From contig JAFQHP010000026.1 in assembly GCA_017397895.1 (NCBI GenBank), positions 1-52,467 on the forward strand: a stretch of 52,467 bases of DNA. Direction: 5' to 3'. Below the pieces are notes generated by a model that was not told where the DNA came from, did no database searches, and saw nothing but the letters and a program-made list of their open reading frames with translations. This DNA comes from Clostridia bacterium. Lineage in GTDB: Bacteria; Bacillota; Clostridia; Christensenellales; Aristaeellaceae. Of this stretch, positions 31,210-38,537 are shown piece after piece. Position 1 is the stretch's first letter, and the number at the start of each line of letters is the position of its first letter. A program made the translations under genes and the position numbers.

Positions 31210-31494
31210 ATGGAAAAACAGACATCGGCACAGCCGGGAAAGTCGGGCAGCCACACCCTGCAATTGGATAACCGGCGAAAAGCGGCGCTTACCGGGGTGA
31301 TGGAGGTATTGGCCTTTGACGAAAACCAGGTGGTACTGCGCACGGAAAGCGGCGAGGTGGCCATTGCCGGGGAGGGCCTGCATGTGACCAGGCTGGAGCT
31401 TTCGGACGGACAGATGACGGTGGAGGGAAAGGTGGACAGCTTTTTTTATTCGTCGCCCAGGCGGGGAAGAGCGCTGTTTGGGAAGAAGAAATGA
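31210..31494 (+). CDS. yabP: Sporulation protein YabP
   Basis: A 94-residue YabP/YqfC family protein. The core LQLDNRRKAALTGVMEVLAF and ALTGV-type turn, followed by LHVTRLELSDGQMTVEGKVD, fits YabP, which is needed for spore coat/cortex formation in the mother cell of Bacillus. The end has a basic FYSSPRRGRALFG tail. GAAGGGGGG precedes the ATG. Its stop overlaps the yabQ start (ATGA), and the order yabP-yabQ-divIC matches Bacillus subtilis. Confidence 0.9.
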   Translation: MEKQTSAQPGKSGSHTLQLDNRRKAALTGVMEVLAFDENQVVLRTESGEVAIAGEGLHVTRLELSDGQMTVEGKVDSFFYSSPRRGRALFGKKK

Positions 31495-31817
31495 ATTTTC
31501 TCATCTTGCCGGGCCAATTGCGTCTGGCGCTTTTGCTGTGCTATGGCGGGCTGGCAGGCGGCCTTGTGTATGATGTGTGCAGCCTGGGAAGGAAAGTCCG
31601 GGGCCTGGGATGGCTGATGGATTTGTTGTTTTCGCTTTTCAGCTGCGCTTTATTGGGATGCATTCTGGGATGGATGGGGGAGGACAGAGTCCGGCCGGCA
31701 GCTGTTCTGTTTTTTGCAGCCGGGTTCTTTTTATACCGGCTGGGGGTGCACCGCAGCGGAATGTGGTTATTTCGGCAGCTGCACAGCAGGAAAAAACAGA
31801 CAAACGGCGAACAATAA
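31491..31817 (+). CDS. yabQ: Spore cortex biosynthesis protein YabQ
   Basis: A 108-residue membrane protein with three or four hydrophobic segments, matching YabQ by position and by GGLAGGLVYDVCSLGRKVRG near residues 19-38 (the GxxxGxxYD family motif). YabQ localises to the outer forespore membrane and is required for cortex synthesis in Bacillus. Shorter than the Bacillus protein. Translationally coupled to yabP. Confidence 0.87.
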   Translation: MNFLILPGQLRLALLLCYGGLAGGLVYDVCSLGRKVRGLGWLMDLLFSLFSCALLGCILGWMGEDRVRPAAVLFFAAGFFLYRLGVHRSGMWLFRQLHSRKKQTNGEQ

Positions 31818-31840
31818 AACGATGAAAGGAAGTGAAGCGC

Positions 31841-32170
31841 ATGCGCAAGCGGGTGAAGCTGATTACGGTATTGATTATTGCCGTGGCCCTGGTGGCCTGC
31901 GCTTTGCTGCTGATGGACAACCTGGATCAGCAAATTGACAGCCTGAAGGCGGACGTGAAGCAGGCGGAAGTGGCCCTGCGCGTGGCCCAGCAGGAGCAAA
32001 GCGAAATCAAAACAGAAATCTCCAACATGAACAAGGATTCCTACATCATCGCCCGGGCCCGGGAGCTGGGCTATCTGATGCCCGGGGAAATCCGCTTTGT
32101 GGTGGTGAACCCGGAGGTGCTGGGGGATGATCCCGGCGCTGCTGTTGTGGAGGAAATGACAGAAGAATGA
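31841..32170 (+). CDS. divIC: Septum formation initiator DivIC/FtsB
   Basis: A 109-residue single-pass division protein: short basic N-terminus, membrane helix (~8-28), then a coiled coil (QIDSLKADVKQAEVALRVAQ) and the conserved end YIIARARELGYLMPGEIRF. It bridges early and late divisome proteins with FtsL and DivIB at the septum. ATG at 31841 has AAGGAAG 8 bases upstream; a GTG nine bases earlier is less likely. The stop overlaps the ppx start. Confidence 0.9.
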   Translation: MRKRVKLITVLIIAVALVACALLLMDNLDQQIDSLKADVKQAEVALRVAQQEQSEIKTEISNMNKDSYIIARARELGYLMPGEIRFVVVNPEVLGDDPGAAVVEEMTEE

Positions 32171-33051
32171 TGCATGCTGCCATTGCCATCGGCTCCAATT
32201 CCACCCGTATGCTGTGCGCAAAAAAGGGTGAAAAGGAGCTGGAGAAAATACGCAGAGGCCGTGAAGAAACACGGCTTTTTTCGGCCCTGGATGCCCAGGG
32301 CTTTTTGCCTGCCGCCAAGATAGAAGAAACAGCCCTGGCCGTGAAGGGCCTTTATGACGCCGCCCTGGCCCATGGCGCAAAGGACTGCGTATTGTTTGCC
32401 ACCAGCGCCAGCCGGGATGCGAAAAACAGCGATCAGCTGGCACAGCGCATCCGGGAAATGACGGGGCTGGAAATGCAGGTTATCTCCGGCGAAGAGGAGG
32501 CAAGGCTGGCTTTCTTCGCCTGTGCCGGGAAAGAGAAAACGCTGGTTATGGATATCGGCGGCGGCTCCACCGAGCTGACGATGGGGGAGGGCGGCGAAAT
32601 CCTTTCCGCATCCAGCGCCCAGATGGGGGCCAGCCGGCTGATGAAAATGCAGGAAATATGGAACGAACAGGATGCGACAAGGGCGCTGCAGCTGGCCCGG
32701 GAAGCCATGGCACCTTACGCTGATGCGCTGCGTGAAAAGGCGACGGGCGCCCGCTTTGTGGGTATCGGCGGCACCTGCACCGCGGCGGCAGGTATTTCGA
32801 AAAAGCATATGTTTTCCGTGGATGAAATGGAAGGAACGCAGGTAACGCTTTCAGAAGCAAGGCGGCAGCTGCAAATGCTGGCCGGCATGACCCTTCCGCA
32901 AAGGGAACAGGTGCAGGGCCTGCCTGCCACCCGTGCCCTGCATATGCCCAACGGCCTGTGCATCCTCATTTCCGTGATGGAACTGATGGGTTTTGACAGC
33001 CTCACTGTTTCCGGCCGGAACAACCTGGACGGCTACCTTTTGTCCCTGTAA
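32167..33051 (+). CDS. Ppx/GppA family phosphatase
   Basis: A 294-residue ASKHA-fold phosphatase of the exopolyphosphatase/guanosine pentaphosphatase family. Motifs include the phosphate-1 loop AIAIGSNSTRML, ATSASRDAKN, SGEEEARLAF, and the second loop LVMDIGGGSTEL, then GIGGTCTAAA. It is near the size of single-domain clostridial forms (~300 residues) rather than the two-domain E. coli enzymes. The substrate may be polyphosphate or pppGpp. It is coupled to divIC, and the yabPQ-divIC-ppx order recurs in Clostridia as I recall. Confidence 0.9.
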   Translation: MMHAAIAIGSNSTRMLCAKKGEKELEKIRRGREETRLFSALDAQGFLPAAKIEETALAVKGLYDAALAHGAKDCVLFATSASRDAKNSDQLAQRIREMTGLEMQVISGEEEARLAFFACAGKEKTLVMDIGGGSTELTMGEGGEILSASSAQMGASRLMKMQEIWNEQDATRALQLAREAMAPYADALREKATGARFVGIGGTCTAAAGISKKHMFSVDEMEGTQVTLSEARRQLQMLAGMTLPQREQVQGLPATRALHMPNGLCILISVMELMGFDSLTVSGRNNLDGYLLSL

Positions 33052-33060
33052 GGAGCGCGT

Positions 33061-33369
33061 ATGAAAGAATATCACAAGCTGGTGCGGGATAAAATTCCCC
33101 AGATCATCCGGCAGGGCGGCGAAACGCCGTTTGTGCGTGTGCTGGAGGATGAAGAGTACATTCAGCATCTGGAACAGAAGCTGGATGAAGAAGTGCAGGA
33201 ATATCATACGGATAAAAACGTGGAAGAGCTGGCGGATATCCTGGAAGTGGTCTATGCCCTGGCTGCTGCCGGCGGGTATTCGAAAGAGGAACTGCTCGCT
33301 GTTTATCAGCACAAGCATGACGCGCGGGGCGGCTTTGCAAGCCGGATATTTCTCATTGGCAAGGAATAA
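33061..33369 (+). CDS. MazG-like nucleoside triphosphate pyrophosphohydrolase
   Basis: A 102-residue all-alpha NTP pyrophosphohydrolase-like protein. The opening KEYHKLVRDKIPQIIRQ, the metal-binding helix QKLDEEVQEY and EELADILEVVYALA (EExxE and ExxD pattern) and the final RGGFASRIFL define the phosphoribosyl-ATP pyrophosphatase-like subgroup common in bacteria. It is likely to cleave a non-canonical NTP. It follows ppx by 9 bases with AAGGAG as site. Repeat element D begins with the base after its stop. Confidence 0.88.
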   Translation: MKEYHKLVRDKIPQIIRQGGETPFVRVLEDEEYIQHLEQKLDEEVQEYHTDKNVEELADILEVVYALAAAGGYSKEELLAVYQHKHDARGGFASRIFLIGKE

Positions 33370-33911
33370 CCAGGGCCGTGCCCTGGACCCACCAGGGATT
33401 TCATCCCTGGACCCATTCTGCGGAAGTAGTTGGCAGATAGAACAAGCAGTTTTCGGCTGAGGCTTGGGGAATATGGAAAAGCCTCCCTTGTGAAAGGGAG
33501 GTGGCGCCGCAGCCTGACGCATGGATTGCCTGCACCGCGCAGGAACCTGTCTGCAAAAGACGATTGTAATATTGCGAATTGGCTGCAGCACTGCCGCCGC
33601 GCAGGAAACTGCCTGCAAAAGACGATTGTAATATTGCGAGTTGGAGGCGGCACCGCCGCCGGATGCTTTGCATCCGGGGAAAACGGAAAAATAAGCGGAG
33701 GGAAAATTTATTTACCATCCGCTATTGTTATCGTTTTCATTGTGCCCGTGGGCGCATTTCGTTACTTTCCTCAAGTTTCACGCGGAAACAGTTTGTTTAT
33801 TCGCACAACTATTTCGCGGATTGGGTCCAGGGCCGATGGCCCTGGCATGGGGGTACGGGGGGCGAGGAGCCCCCTGCTCAGCCCCCCCTGCTTCGTGCCC
33901 CGTACAGGCGC
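33370..33911 (-). repeat. Composite intergenic repeat element, copy D (reverse)
   Basis: Same element as copies A-C, inverted, filling the gap between two convergent stops. From left: hairpins 33370-33386 and CCAGGGATTTCATCCCTGG (33392-33410), the GCCTCCC short repeat (33481-33535), two tandem 62-bp units from 33540 and 33602, CGGATGC/GCATCCG, and the core hairpin 33680-33737. Then come CATTGTGCCCGTGGGCGC, the TTCCTCAAGTTTCACGCGG block, the hairpin 33827-33845 and a GGGGGC/GCCCCC stem. Confidence 0.85.
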
Positions 33912-34979
33912 TCACAGCCCCCGGAATGTCCGGAGCACAAACAGGGCGTTTTCCACGTCCTGAGGGGAAGGGTTTGGTATTTCTGCCCGGTTGGACAGGC
34001 CGCAGATGCGCCGTTTTTCGTCCCCCAGGTGCACCAGCCGGTTGGAGGGGCACCGGCAGAGCCGCTCCGGGAACTGGCGGCAGAACCAGGGGAAGAGGGA
34101 AGGATGGTTTTGCTGCAGCAGGGAAGCAAAGGCGGAGATATTTTTATGATCGTTGAAATACACGCACAGCAAAAACCGGTCATGATCGGCATAAAAGCCC
34201 AGCACATTTTTCCCTTTGCACACATATTCCACCTTCCACTGAAAATCGGAGGTGATGCCCCGGAGGGGGCGGATTTTCGCCTTTACCGGAAGGGAGGCAA
34301 GGCTTTCCTCCATCTTTCGGATGATGGCGGTGCCCTCCTCCGTCAGGGTGCGGCAGATGGTGGAAACGGTGGGCGCGGCCCCTGCGTTTTCAAAGTCCAG
34401 CCGCAGGTAATTCATGAATTTGTAAGGGGTTTCCTTGGCCCGGCAAAGGAACAAAAGCGCCTCCGTCATGCGGGGGTAAGGGCGGCAGCGGATGTGTATG
34501 CTGCCGTCCTTGACGATCGTTTCCAGCCCCGCTTTTTCCAATAACGCATAGCGGGCGGGATGATGCTCCGGGCCATGGAAGCGGGCCATGTGTGCCAGCG
34601 CTTCCTGATACTTTGGCTGGCCTAAAACCAATGCGCCGTTTTCCGTCCCTTCTGCCCGGATGCCCAGCTGCCACAGATAGGTGGCATAGAAGGAAATGGC
34701 CTGCTGGACGGTATTGCGCAGGGTGCTTTCCCGGGAATCGGTCCGGTGGGCTTTTTCCGCGCCGGGCCGATCGGTCCGGGTTTTATTCTTTTCCTGCCAG
34801 GCTTCATAAGGCCCGGGGAACACGAAATACCCTTCCGGGTTTTCCAGCATGCCCTGGTACAGAAAAGTTAAAAAATCGTACAGCTGCCTTTGTCCTTCCT
34901 CCGGTAAAGCGGGGGAGGGGCAGAAGGGGCCGATCATATGCAGGCAATGGCGGATGGAGCGGTGAGCCAGGGTGGGCAT
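33912..34979 (-). CDS. Conserved-looking protein of unknown function, 355 aa
   Basis: I do not recognise this protein. It is soluble, 355 residues, rich in Cys, His and aromatic residues. The N-terminal third is helical (RQLYDFLTFLYQGMLENPEG). The middle has a winged-helix-like stretch (FENAGAAPTVSTICRTLTEE). The C-terminal part has RFLLCVYFNDHKNISAFASL and a Cys-rich segment, CRQFPERLCRCPSNRLVHLG then RRICGLSNRAEIPNP, which could bind metal. No signal peptide is seen. Start at 34979 has GAGG 8 bases upstream and a promoter at 35008-35037. Its stop abuts repeat element D. Confidence 0.72.
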   Translation of the reverse strand: MPTLAHRSIRHCLHMIGPFCPSPALPEEGQRQLYDFLTFLYQGMLENPEGYFVFPGPYEAWQEKNKTRTDRPGAEKAHRTDSRESTLRNTVQQAISFYATYLWQLGIRAEGTENGALVLGQPKYQEALAHMARFHGPEHHPARYALLEKAGLETIVKDGSIHIRCRPYPRMTEALLFLCRAKETPYKFMNYLRLDFENAGAAPTVSTICRTLTEEGTAIIRKMEESLASLPVKAKIRPLRGITSDFQWKVEYVCKGKNVLGFYADHDRFLLCVYFNDHKNISAFASLLQQNHPSLFPWFCRQFPERLCRCPSNRLVHLGDEKRRICGLSNRAEIPNPSPQDVENALFVLRTFRGL

Positions 34980-35007
34980 GGAGGCGGCCTCGCTTTCGTT
35001 TTTTTCC

Positions 35008-35037
35008 AGTATAGCACATGGAACAAGGGGATGTAAA
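35008..35037 (-). promoter_or_regulatory. Promoter of the 355-aa gene
   Basis: Minus strand: TTTACA (35032-35037), 18-base spacer, TATACT (35008-35013). It lies next to a strong GCCCGGG/CCCGGGC stem (35038-35062) after the upstream membrane-protein gene. Confidence 0.65.
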
Positions 35038-35069
35038 TGCCCGGGGAAAGGCACATCCCGGGCAAGGAT

Positions 35070-35321
35070 TTATTTCAGCCGCTGCAGCAGCCGGTACAAT
35101 AGCAACAGCATACAGGCGCCCAGCACGGAAATGAGCAGGCTGTACAGGTTAAAGCCCGTCACTGCGCCAAGGCCCAGGCTGACGGCAATCGCGCCGCCTA
35201 CCACGCCGCCGGTAACGCCAAGGAGAATGTGCAGCAGCCAGTTGTTTTGGTTCAGGCCCATGATATAGGCAGCCAGGTAGCCGCTGAGGGCGCCCAGCAC
35301 CAGCCAGATAATGAAATTCAT
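35070..35321 (-). CDS. Small membrane protein, GlsB/YeaQ/YmgE-like
   Basis: An 83-residue protein with three hydrophobic helices and Gly-rich packing motifs (IIWLVLGALSGYLAAYIMG, LLHILLGVTGGVVGGAIAVS), the pattern of GlsB/YeaQ/YmgE transglycosylase-associated stress proteins, whose biochemical role is unknown. The start at 35321 has GGAGG 8 bases upstream; the frame extends further but without a site. A GC-rich hairpin without a good T tract follows. Confidence 0.8.
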   Translation of the reverse strand: MNFIIWLVLGALSGYLAAYIMGLNQNNWLLHILLGVTGGVVGGAIAVSLGLGAVTGFNLYSLLISVLGACMLLLLYRLLQRLK

Positions 35322-35404
35322 TCGGATCGCCTCCGCTATCAATCTATGCAAGGGCGACAATTGGGTGAATACGGTAGAAAAATAATCATATATGCCATTG
35401 CAAC

Positions 35405-35433
35405 TTGACGGAATGTGGCATAAAATGTACAAT
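35405..35433 (+). promoter_or_regulatory. Promoter of the PII-like/antiporter operon
   Basis: TTGACG (35405-35410), 17-base spacer, TACAAT (35428-35433). A second pair, TTGCAA and TAAAAT, overlaps it with the same spacing 7 bases upstream. Confidence 0.7.
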
Positions 35434-35470
35434 TGTTGCAGAGGTTTATCCTATTAAATGAGGTGAAAGT

Positions 35471-35812
35471 ATGCAGGTATTTATCTTCGTGTTGAACCGT
35501 ACGGAACATCTGGAACATCTCTTGCATGAATTTGAACAAAACGGCATCATCGGCGCTACCGTGCTGGACAGCAAGGGCATGGCCCGCATCCTGCACAGTG
35601 AAGAAGAAATGCCCCTGTTCTACGGCCTGCGCAGCATTGTGGCCCCGGAACGCCGCAGCAGCAAAACCATCTTCTGCGTGCTGAAGGACGAACAGGTGGA
35701 AGTGGCCCGGAAGATCGTCAATGATGTGACCGGCGGGCTGGATCATCCCGACTCCGGCATCATGTTTGCCGTACCGGTAAGCTTTGTGGAAGGGCTGGTA
35801 AAGAAGAAATGA
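35471..35812 (+). CDS. PII-like signalling protein, antiporter-associated
   Basis: A 113-residue protein with the ferredoxin-like PII layout: strand QVFIFVLN, helix HLEHLLHEFEQNGI, strand GATVLDSKG, a long loop at the T-loop position (MARILHSEEEMPLFYGLRSI), strand SKTIFCVLKD and helix EQVEVARKIVNDVTG. It lacks the GlnB uridylylation Tyr motif and nitrogen-regulation neighbours. The ATGA overlap with a cation:proton antiporter implies that it regulates the transporter, as PII-like proteins do for several membrane carriers; which nucleotide it binds is unknown. GAGGTG precedes the ATG. Confidence 0.78.
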   Translation: MQVFIFVLNRTEHLEHLLHEFEQNGIIGATVLDSKGMARILHSEEEMPLFYGLRSIVAPERRSSKTIFCVLKDEQVEVARKIVNDVTGGLDHPDSGIMFAVPVSFVEGLVKKK

Positions 35813-36984
35813 ACATTCTGCTGGTCATTGGCATTGCCATGGCGGCCGGCCTGCTGGTCAGCCGGGCAGTGCGGCTGCTGAAGCTGCCCAATGTGACGGC
35901 GTTTCTGGTGGCGGGGCTGCTGATTGGCCCCTGCATTGCCAATCTCATCACCCGGGAACAGGTGGAAAGCATGCATGTGATCACCGAAGTGGCCCTGGGC
36001 TTTATTGCCTATGCCATCGGCGGTGAATTCAAATTGAGCTACCTGAAAAAAATCGGCAAGACCCCCATTATCATCACCATGTTCCAGGGCCTGGCCACGG
36101 CCCTGTGCGTGGACGTGGGGCTGATTCTGTGCGGGTTTGACGTGCCCCTTTCCCTGATGCTGGGCGCCATTGCCCTGGCCACGGCCCCTGCGGCCACCCT
36201 GATGGTGGTGCGCCAGTACAAGGCCAAGGGGAATGTGACCCGGATGCTGCTTCCCGTTGTGGCCATGGACGACGCCCTGGGCCTGATGGTGTTCAGCATT
36301 TCCGCTTCCGTGGCGGAGGCTATGCTGGGCGGCGAAATGACGGTGAGCAGCATGGTGCTGGCACCCCTGTACGAAATTGGCGTCAGCCTGATTGTGGGCA
36401 GTGTGCTGGGCCTGGTGCTGGGCTATTGCAGCCGGTTCTTTGCCTCCCGGGGCAATAAGCTGGCGCTGTCCATTGCGCTGGTGCTGGTGGGCGTAGGCCT
36501 GTGCGATATGTGGGGCCTTTCCAGCCTGCTTGTGTGCATGATGATCGGCGCGGTGATGGTGAATATCTCCCAGCAGCAGGAAGTGCTGATGGAGCAGTGC
36601 GACCGGTTTACCCCGCCCCTGTTCCTGCTCTTCTTCGTGCTTTCCGGCGCAGAGCTGGATCTGGCTGTGCTGCCTCAGGTGGGGCTGATTGGTGTTTTGT
36701 ACCTTCTGCTTCGCTGCATGGGCAAGTGGGGCGGCACCATGCTGGGGGCTGCGGCGGTGAAGGCGGACAGCAATGTGAAAAAATATCTGGGTCTCACCCT
36801 GCTTCCTCAGGCCGGTGTGGCCATCGGTATGAGCCAGATGGTGTCCATCCGCTTCCCGGAACTGGCAGGCACTGTGACCACCGTGGTGCTGGCCTGCGTG
36901 CTGGTGTTTGAACTGGTGGGCCCCGTGATCACCAAGATTGCCCTTACCAAGGCCGGCGAAATCCAGGTGGCAAAGAAAGCGTAA
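35809..36984 (+). CDS. Cation:proton antiporter (CPA2 type)
   Basis: A 391-residue membrane protein with about 11-13 helices of the Na+(K+)/H+ exchanger fold. Family landmarks are KLPNVTAFLVAGLLIGPCIA, VALGFIAYAIGGEFKL (usual site of FxxGxE/L), ATAPAATLMVVRQYKAKG (unwound helix with the ATAPA form of the ATxP motif) and AMDDALGLMVFS (the conserved DD pair typical of electrogenic exchangers). No cytoplasmic RCK domain is present, so regulation may come from the overlapping PII-like protein. Its stop abuts repeat element E. Confidence 0.88.
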   Translation: MNILLVIGIAMAAGLLVSRAVRLLKLPNVTAFLVAGLLIGPCIANLITREQVESMHVITEVALGFIAYAIGGEFKLSYLKKIGKTPIIITMFQGLATALCVDVGLILCGFDVPLSLMLGAIALATAPAATLMVVRQYKAKGNVTRMLLPVVAMDDALGLMVFSISASVAEAMLGGEMTVSSMVLAPLYEIGVSLIVGSVLGLVLGYCSRFFASRGNKLALSIALVLVGVGLCDMWGLSSLLVCMMIGAVMVNISQQQEVLMEQCDRFTPPLFLLFFVLSGAELDLAVLPQVGLIGVLYLLLRCMGKWGGTMLGAAAVKADSNVKKYLGLTLLPQAGVAIGMSQMVSIRFPELAGTVTTVVLACVLVFELVGPVITKIALTKAGEIQVAKKA

Positions 36985-37430
36985 CCAGGCCAGGGTGGTA
37001 CCCTGGACCCAATTGCGGAAGTGGTTGGCCGGGCGAACGGGCAATTTCCCGCTGGGGCGTGAGGGATTACCTGCCGCTACGCACAAACCCGTTTGCAAAT
37101 GCCGATTGTAATATTGCGAAATGGGTGTGGCCCCGCCACCCCACGGGCTGGTCGGCTTTCAGCCGCCGGCCGGATACCATGGCATCCGGGGAAAACGATA
37201 AAAAGAAGCGGTGAGAGAATTGATTCTCTCAACCGCTCTTTTTTCGTTTTCATCGTGCCCGTGGGTTCTTTTCGTTCCTCAAGTTTCATGCGGAAACAAG
37301 TTTGTTCTCCAATCCTTCCACATCGCAGATTGGGTGCAGGGACTTTTGTCCCTGCCGCGGGGGTACAGGGGACGAGAAGCCCCCTGCTCCCGGCCGGGCG
37401 CTCCGCCCCCTGCTTCATCTCAACAAAAAT
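36985..37430 (-). repeat. Composite intergenic repeat element, copy E (reverse)
   Basis: The only copy between two genes of the same direction. From left: hairpin CCAGGGTGGTACCCTGG (36990-37006), one 62-bp-type unit (with CGATTGTAATATTGCGAA), a GGCTTTCAGCC region, GGATAC..GCATCC, and the core hairpin 37192-37250 (AGCGG..GAGAGAAT / ATTCTCTC..CCGCT). Then CATCGTGCCCGTGGG, TTCCTCAAGTTTCATGCGG, and hairpin GCAGGGAC/GTCCCTGC (37336-37355). The remaining bases to 37496 hold a weak TATAAT (37457-37462) for the M42 genes. Confidence 0.85.
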
Positions 37431-37496
37431 GACTATACTTTTTTCCAAATTGCGTGTATAATAAAAGGCGAAATTCCCACGGGAGGAAAAACGAAT

Positions 37497-38537
37497 ATGA
37501 AAACGGATGAATTTCTGCGCCAGGTAACGGCGCTGCCCGGCGTAACGGGCAATGAGCGGGCTGCGGCGGAGTTTATCGCCGAAGCGTTCCGGCCTTTTGT
37601 GGACGAAGTGAAGATCACGGCGCTCAACAGCGTGATTGCCCACAAGAAGGGGAATGGCCCCAAGGTGCTCATCTGCGCCCATCTGGACGAGATTGGCATG
37701 ATGGTATCAAAAATTGAAAAGGACGGCACCCTGCGTATGCAGAGTGTGGGCGGGGTGGACCCCCGTGTGCTGCCCGGTATGCGGGTAAGGGTGTTTGCCA
37801 GGGACGGCATGCTGATGGGCGTGGTAGGCGCCACGCCGCCCCACCTGATGCGGGAAGCGGACAGGAAAAACAACTACACCTTCGAAACCCTGTTTGTGGA
37901 CCTGGGATTGCCCGCTGAAGAAGTGGAAAAGAAGGTCTGCATCGGCGACACAGTATGCTTTGAAAGCCGGTATGTGGAGCTGAAGAACGGCCGGGTATCC
38001 ACCAAAACGGTGGACGACCGGGGCTGCGTGGCCATTATGCTGCGGGCGGCGGAGCTTTTGCAGAAAATGCACCACGAAGCAGACCTGTATTTTGTGTCCA
38101 CCTGCCAGGAAGAAATCGGCTCCTACGGCGCCATGACCTGTGCCTTTGACGTGGATCCGGATTTCGGCGTGGCCTTTGACGTATGCCATGCGGAAACCCC
38201 CGGCGCGCCCCGGCTGTATACCAGCAAGATTGATTCGCTGGTGGCCTCCAAGGGCCCCTTCCTGCACCCCTATCTGGTGAAAAAGCTGGAAACGGCGGCC
38301 AAGGAACACGGCGTGCAGCTGCAAACGGCCATTGATCCCCGCTGGACCTCCACCGATGCGGACGAGCTTTCCCTGGTGCGCAACGGCGTGCCCTCGGTGC
38401 TGATGAGCCTGCCCATCAAATATATGCATACCAATGTGGAAACCTTTGATATGCATGCGCTCATGGAGGGCGGCAGGCTGCTGGCGCATTACCTGAGTGA
38501 AATGGATGCAAGCTGGGAGGAAGAATTATGGACCTGA
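37497..38537 (+). CDS. M42 family metallo-aminopeptidase (first of three)
   Basis: A 346-residue M42 peptidase (glutamyl/deblocking aminopeptidase type), a dizinc enzyme that assembles into large tetrahedral particles and trims peptides in the cytoplasm. Ligand motifs: ICAHLDEIGMM (His, Asp), KTVDDRGC (bridging Asp), STCQEEIGSYGA (catalytic Glu and ligand Glu), VAFDVCHA (Asp) and IKYMHTNVETFD (His). The start at 37497 has GGGAGG upstream. It overlaps the next M42 gene by 10 bases. Confidence 0.92.
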   Translation: MKTDEFLRQVTALPGVTGNERAAAEFIAEAFRPFVDEVKITALNSVIAHKKGNGPKVLICAHLDEIGMMVSKIEKDGTLRMQSVGGVDPRVLPGMRVRVFARDGMLMGVVGATPPHLMREADRKNNYTFETLFVDLGLPAEEVEKKVCIGDTVCFESRYVELKNGRVSTKTVDDRGCVAIMLRAAELLQKMHHEADLYFVSTCQEEIGSYGAMTCAFDVDPDFGVAFDVCHAETPGAPRLYTSKIDSLVASKGPFLHPYLVKKLETAAKEHGVQLQTAIDPRWTSTDADELSLVRNGVPSVLMSLPIKYMHTNVETFDMHALMEGGRLLAHYLSEMDASWEEELWT

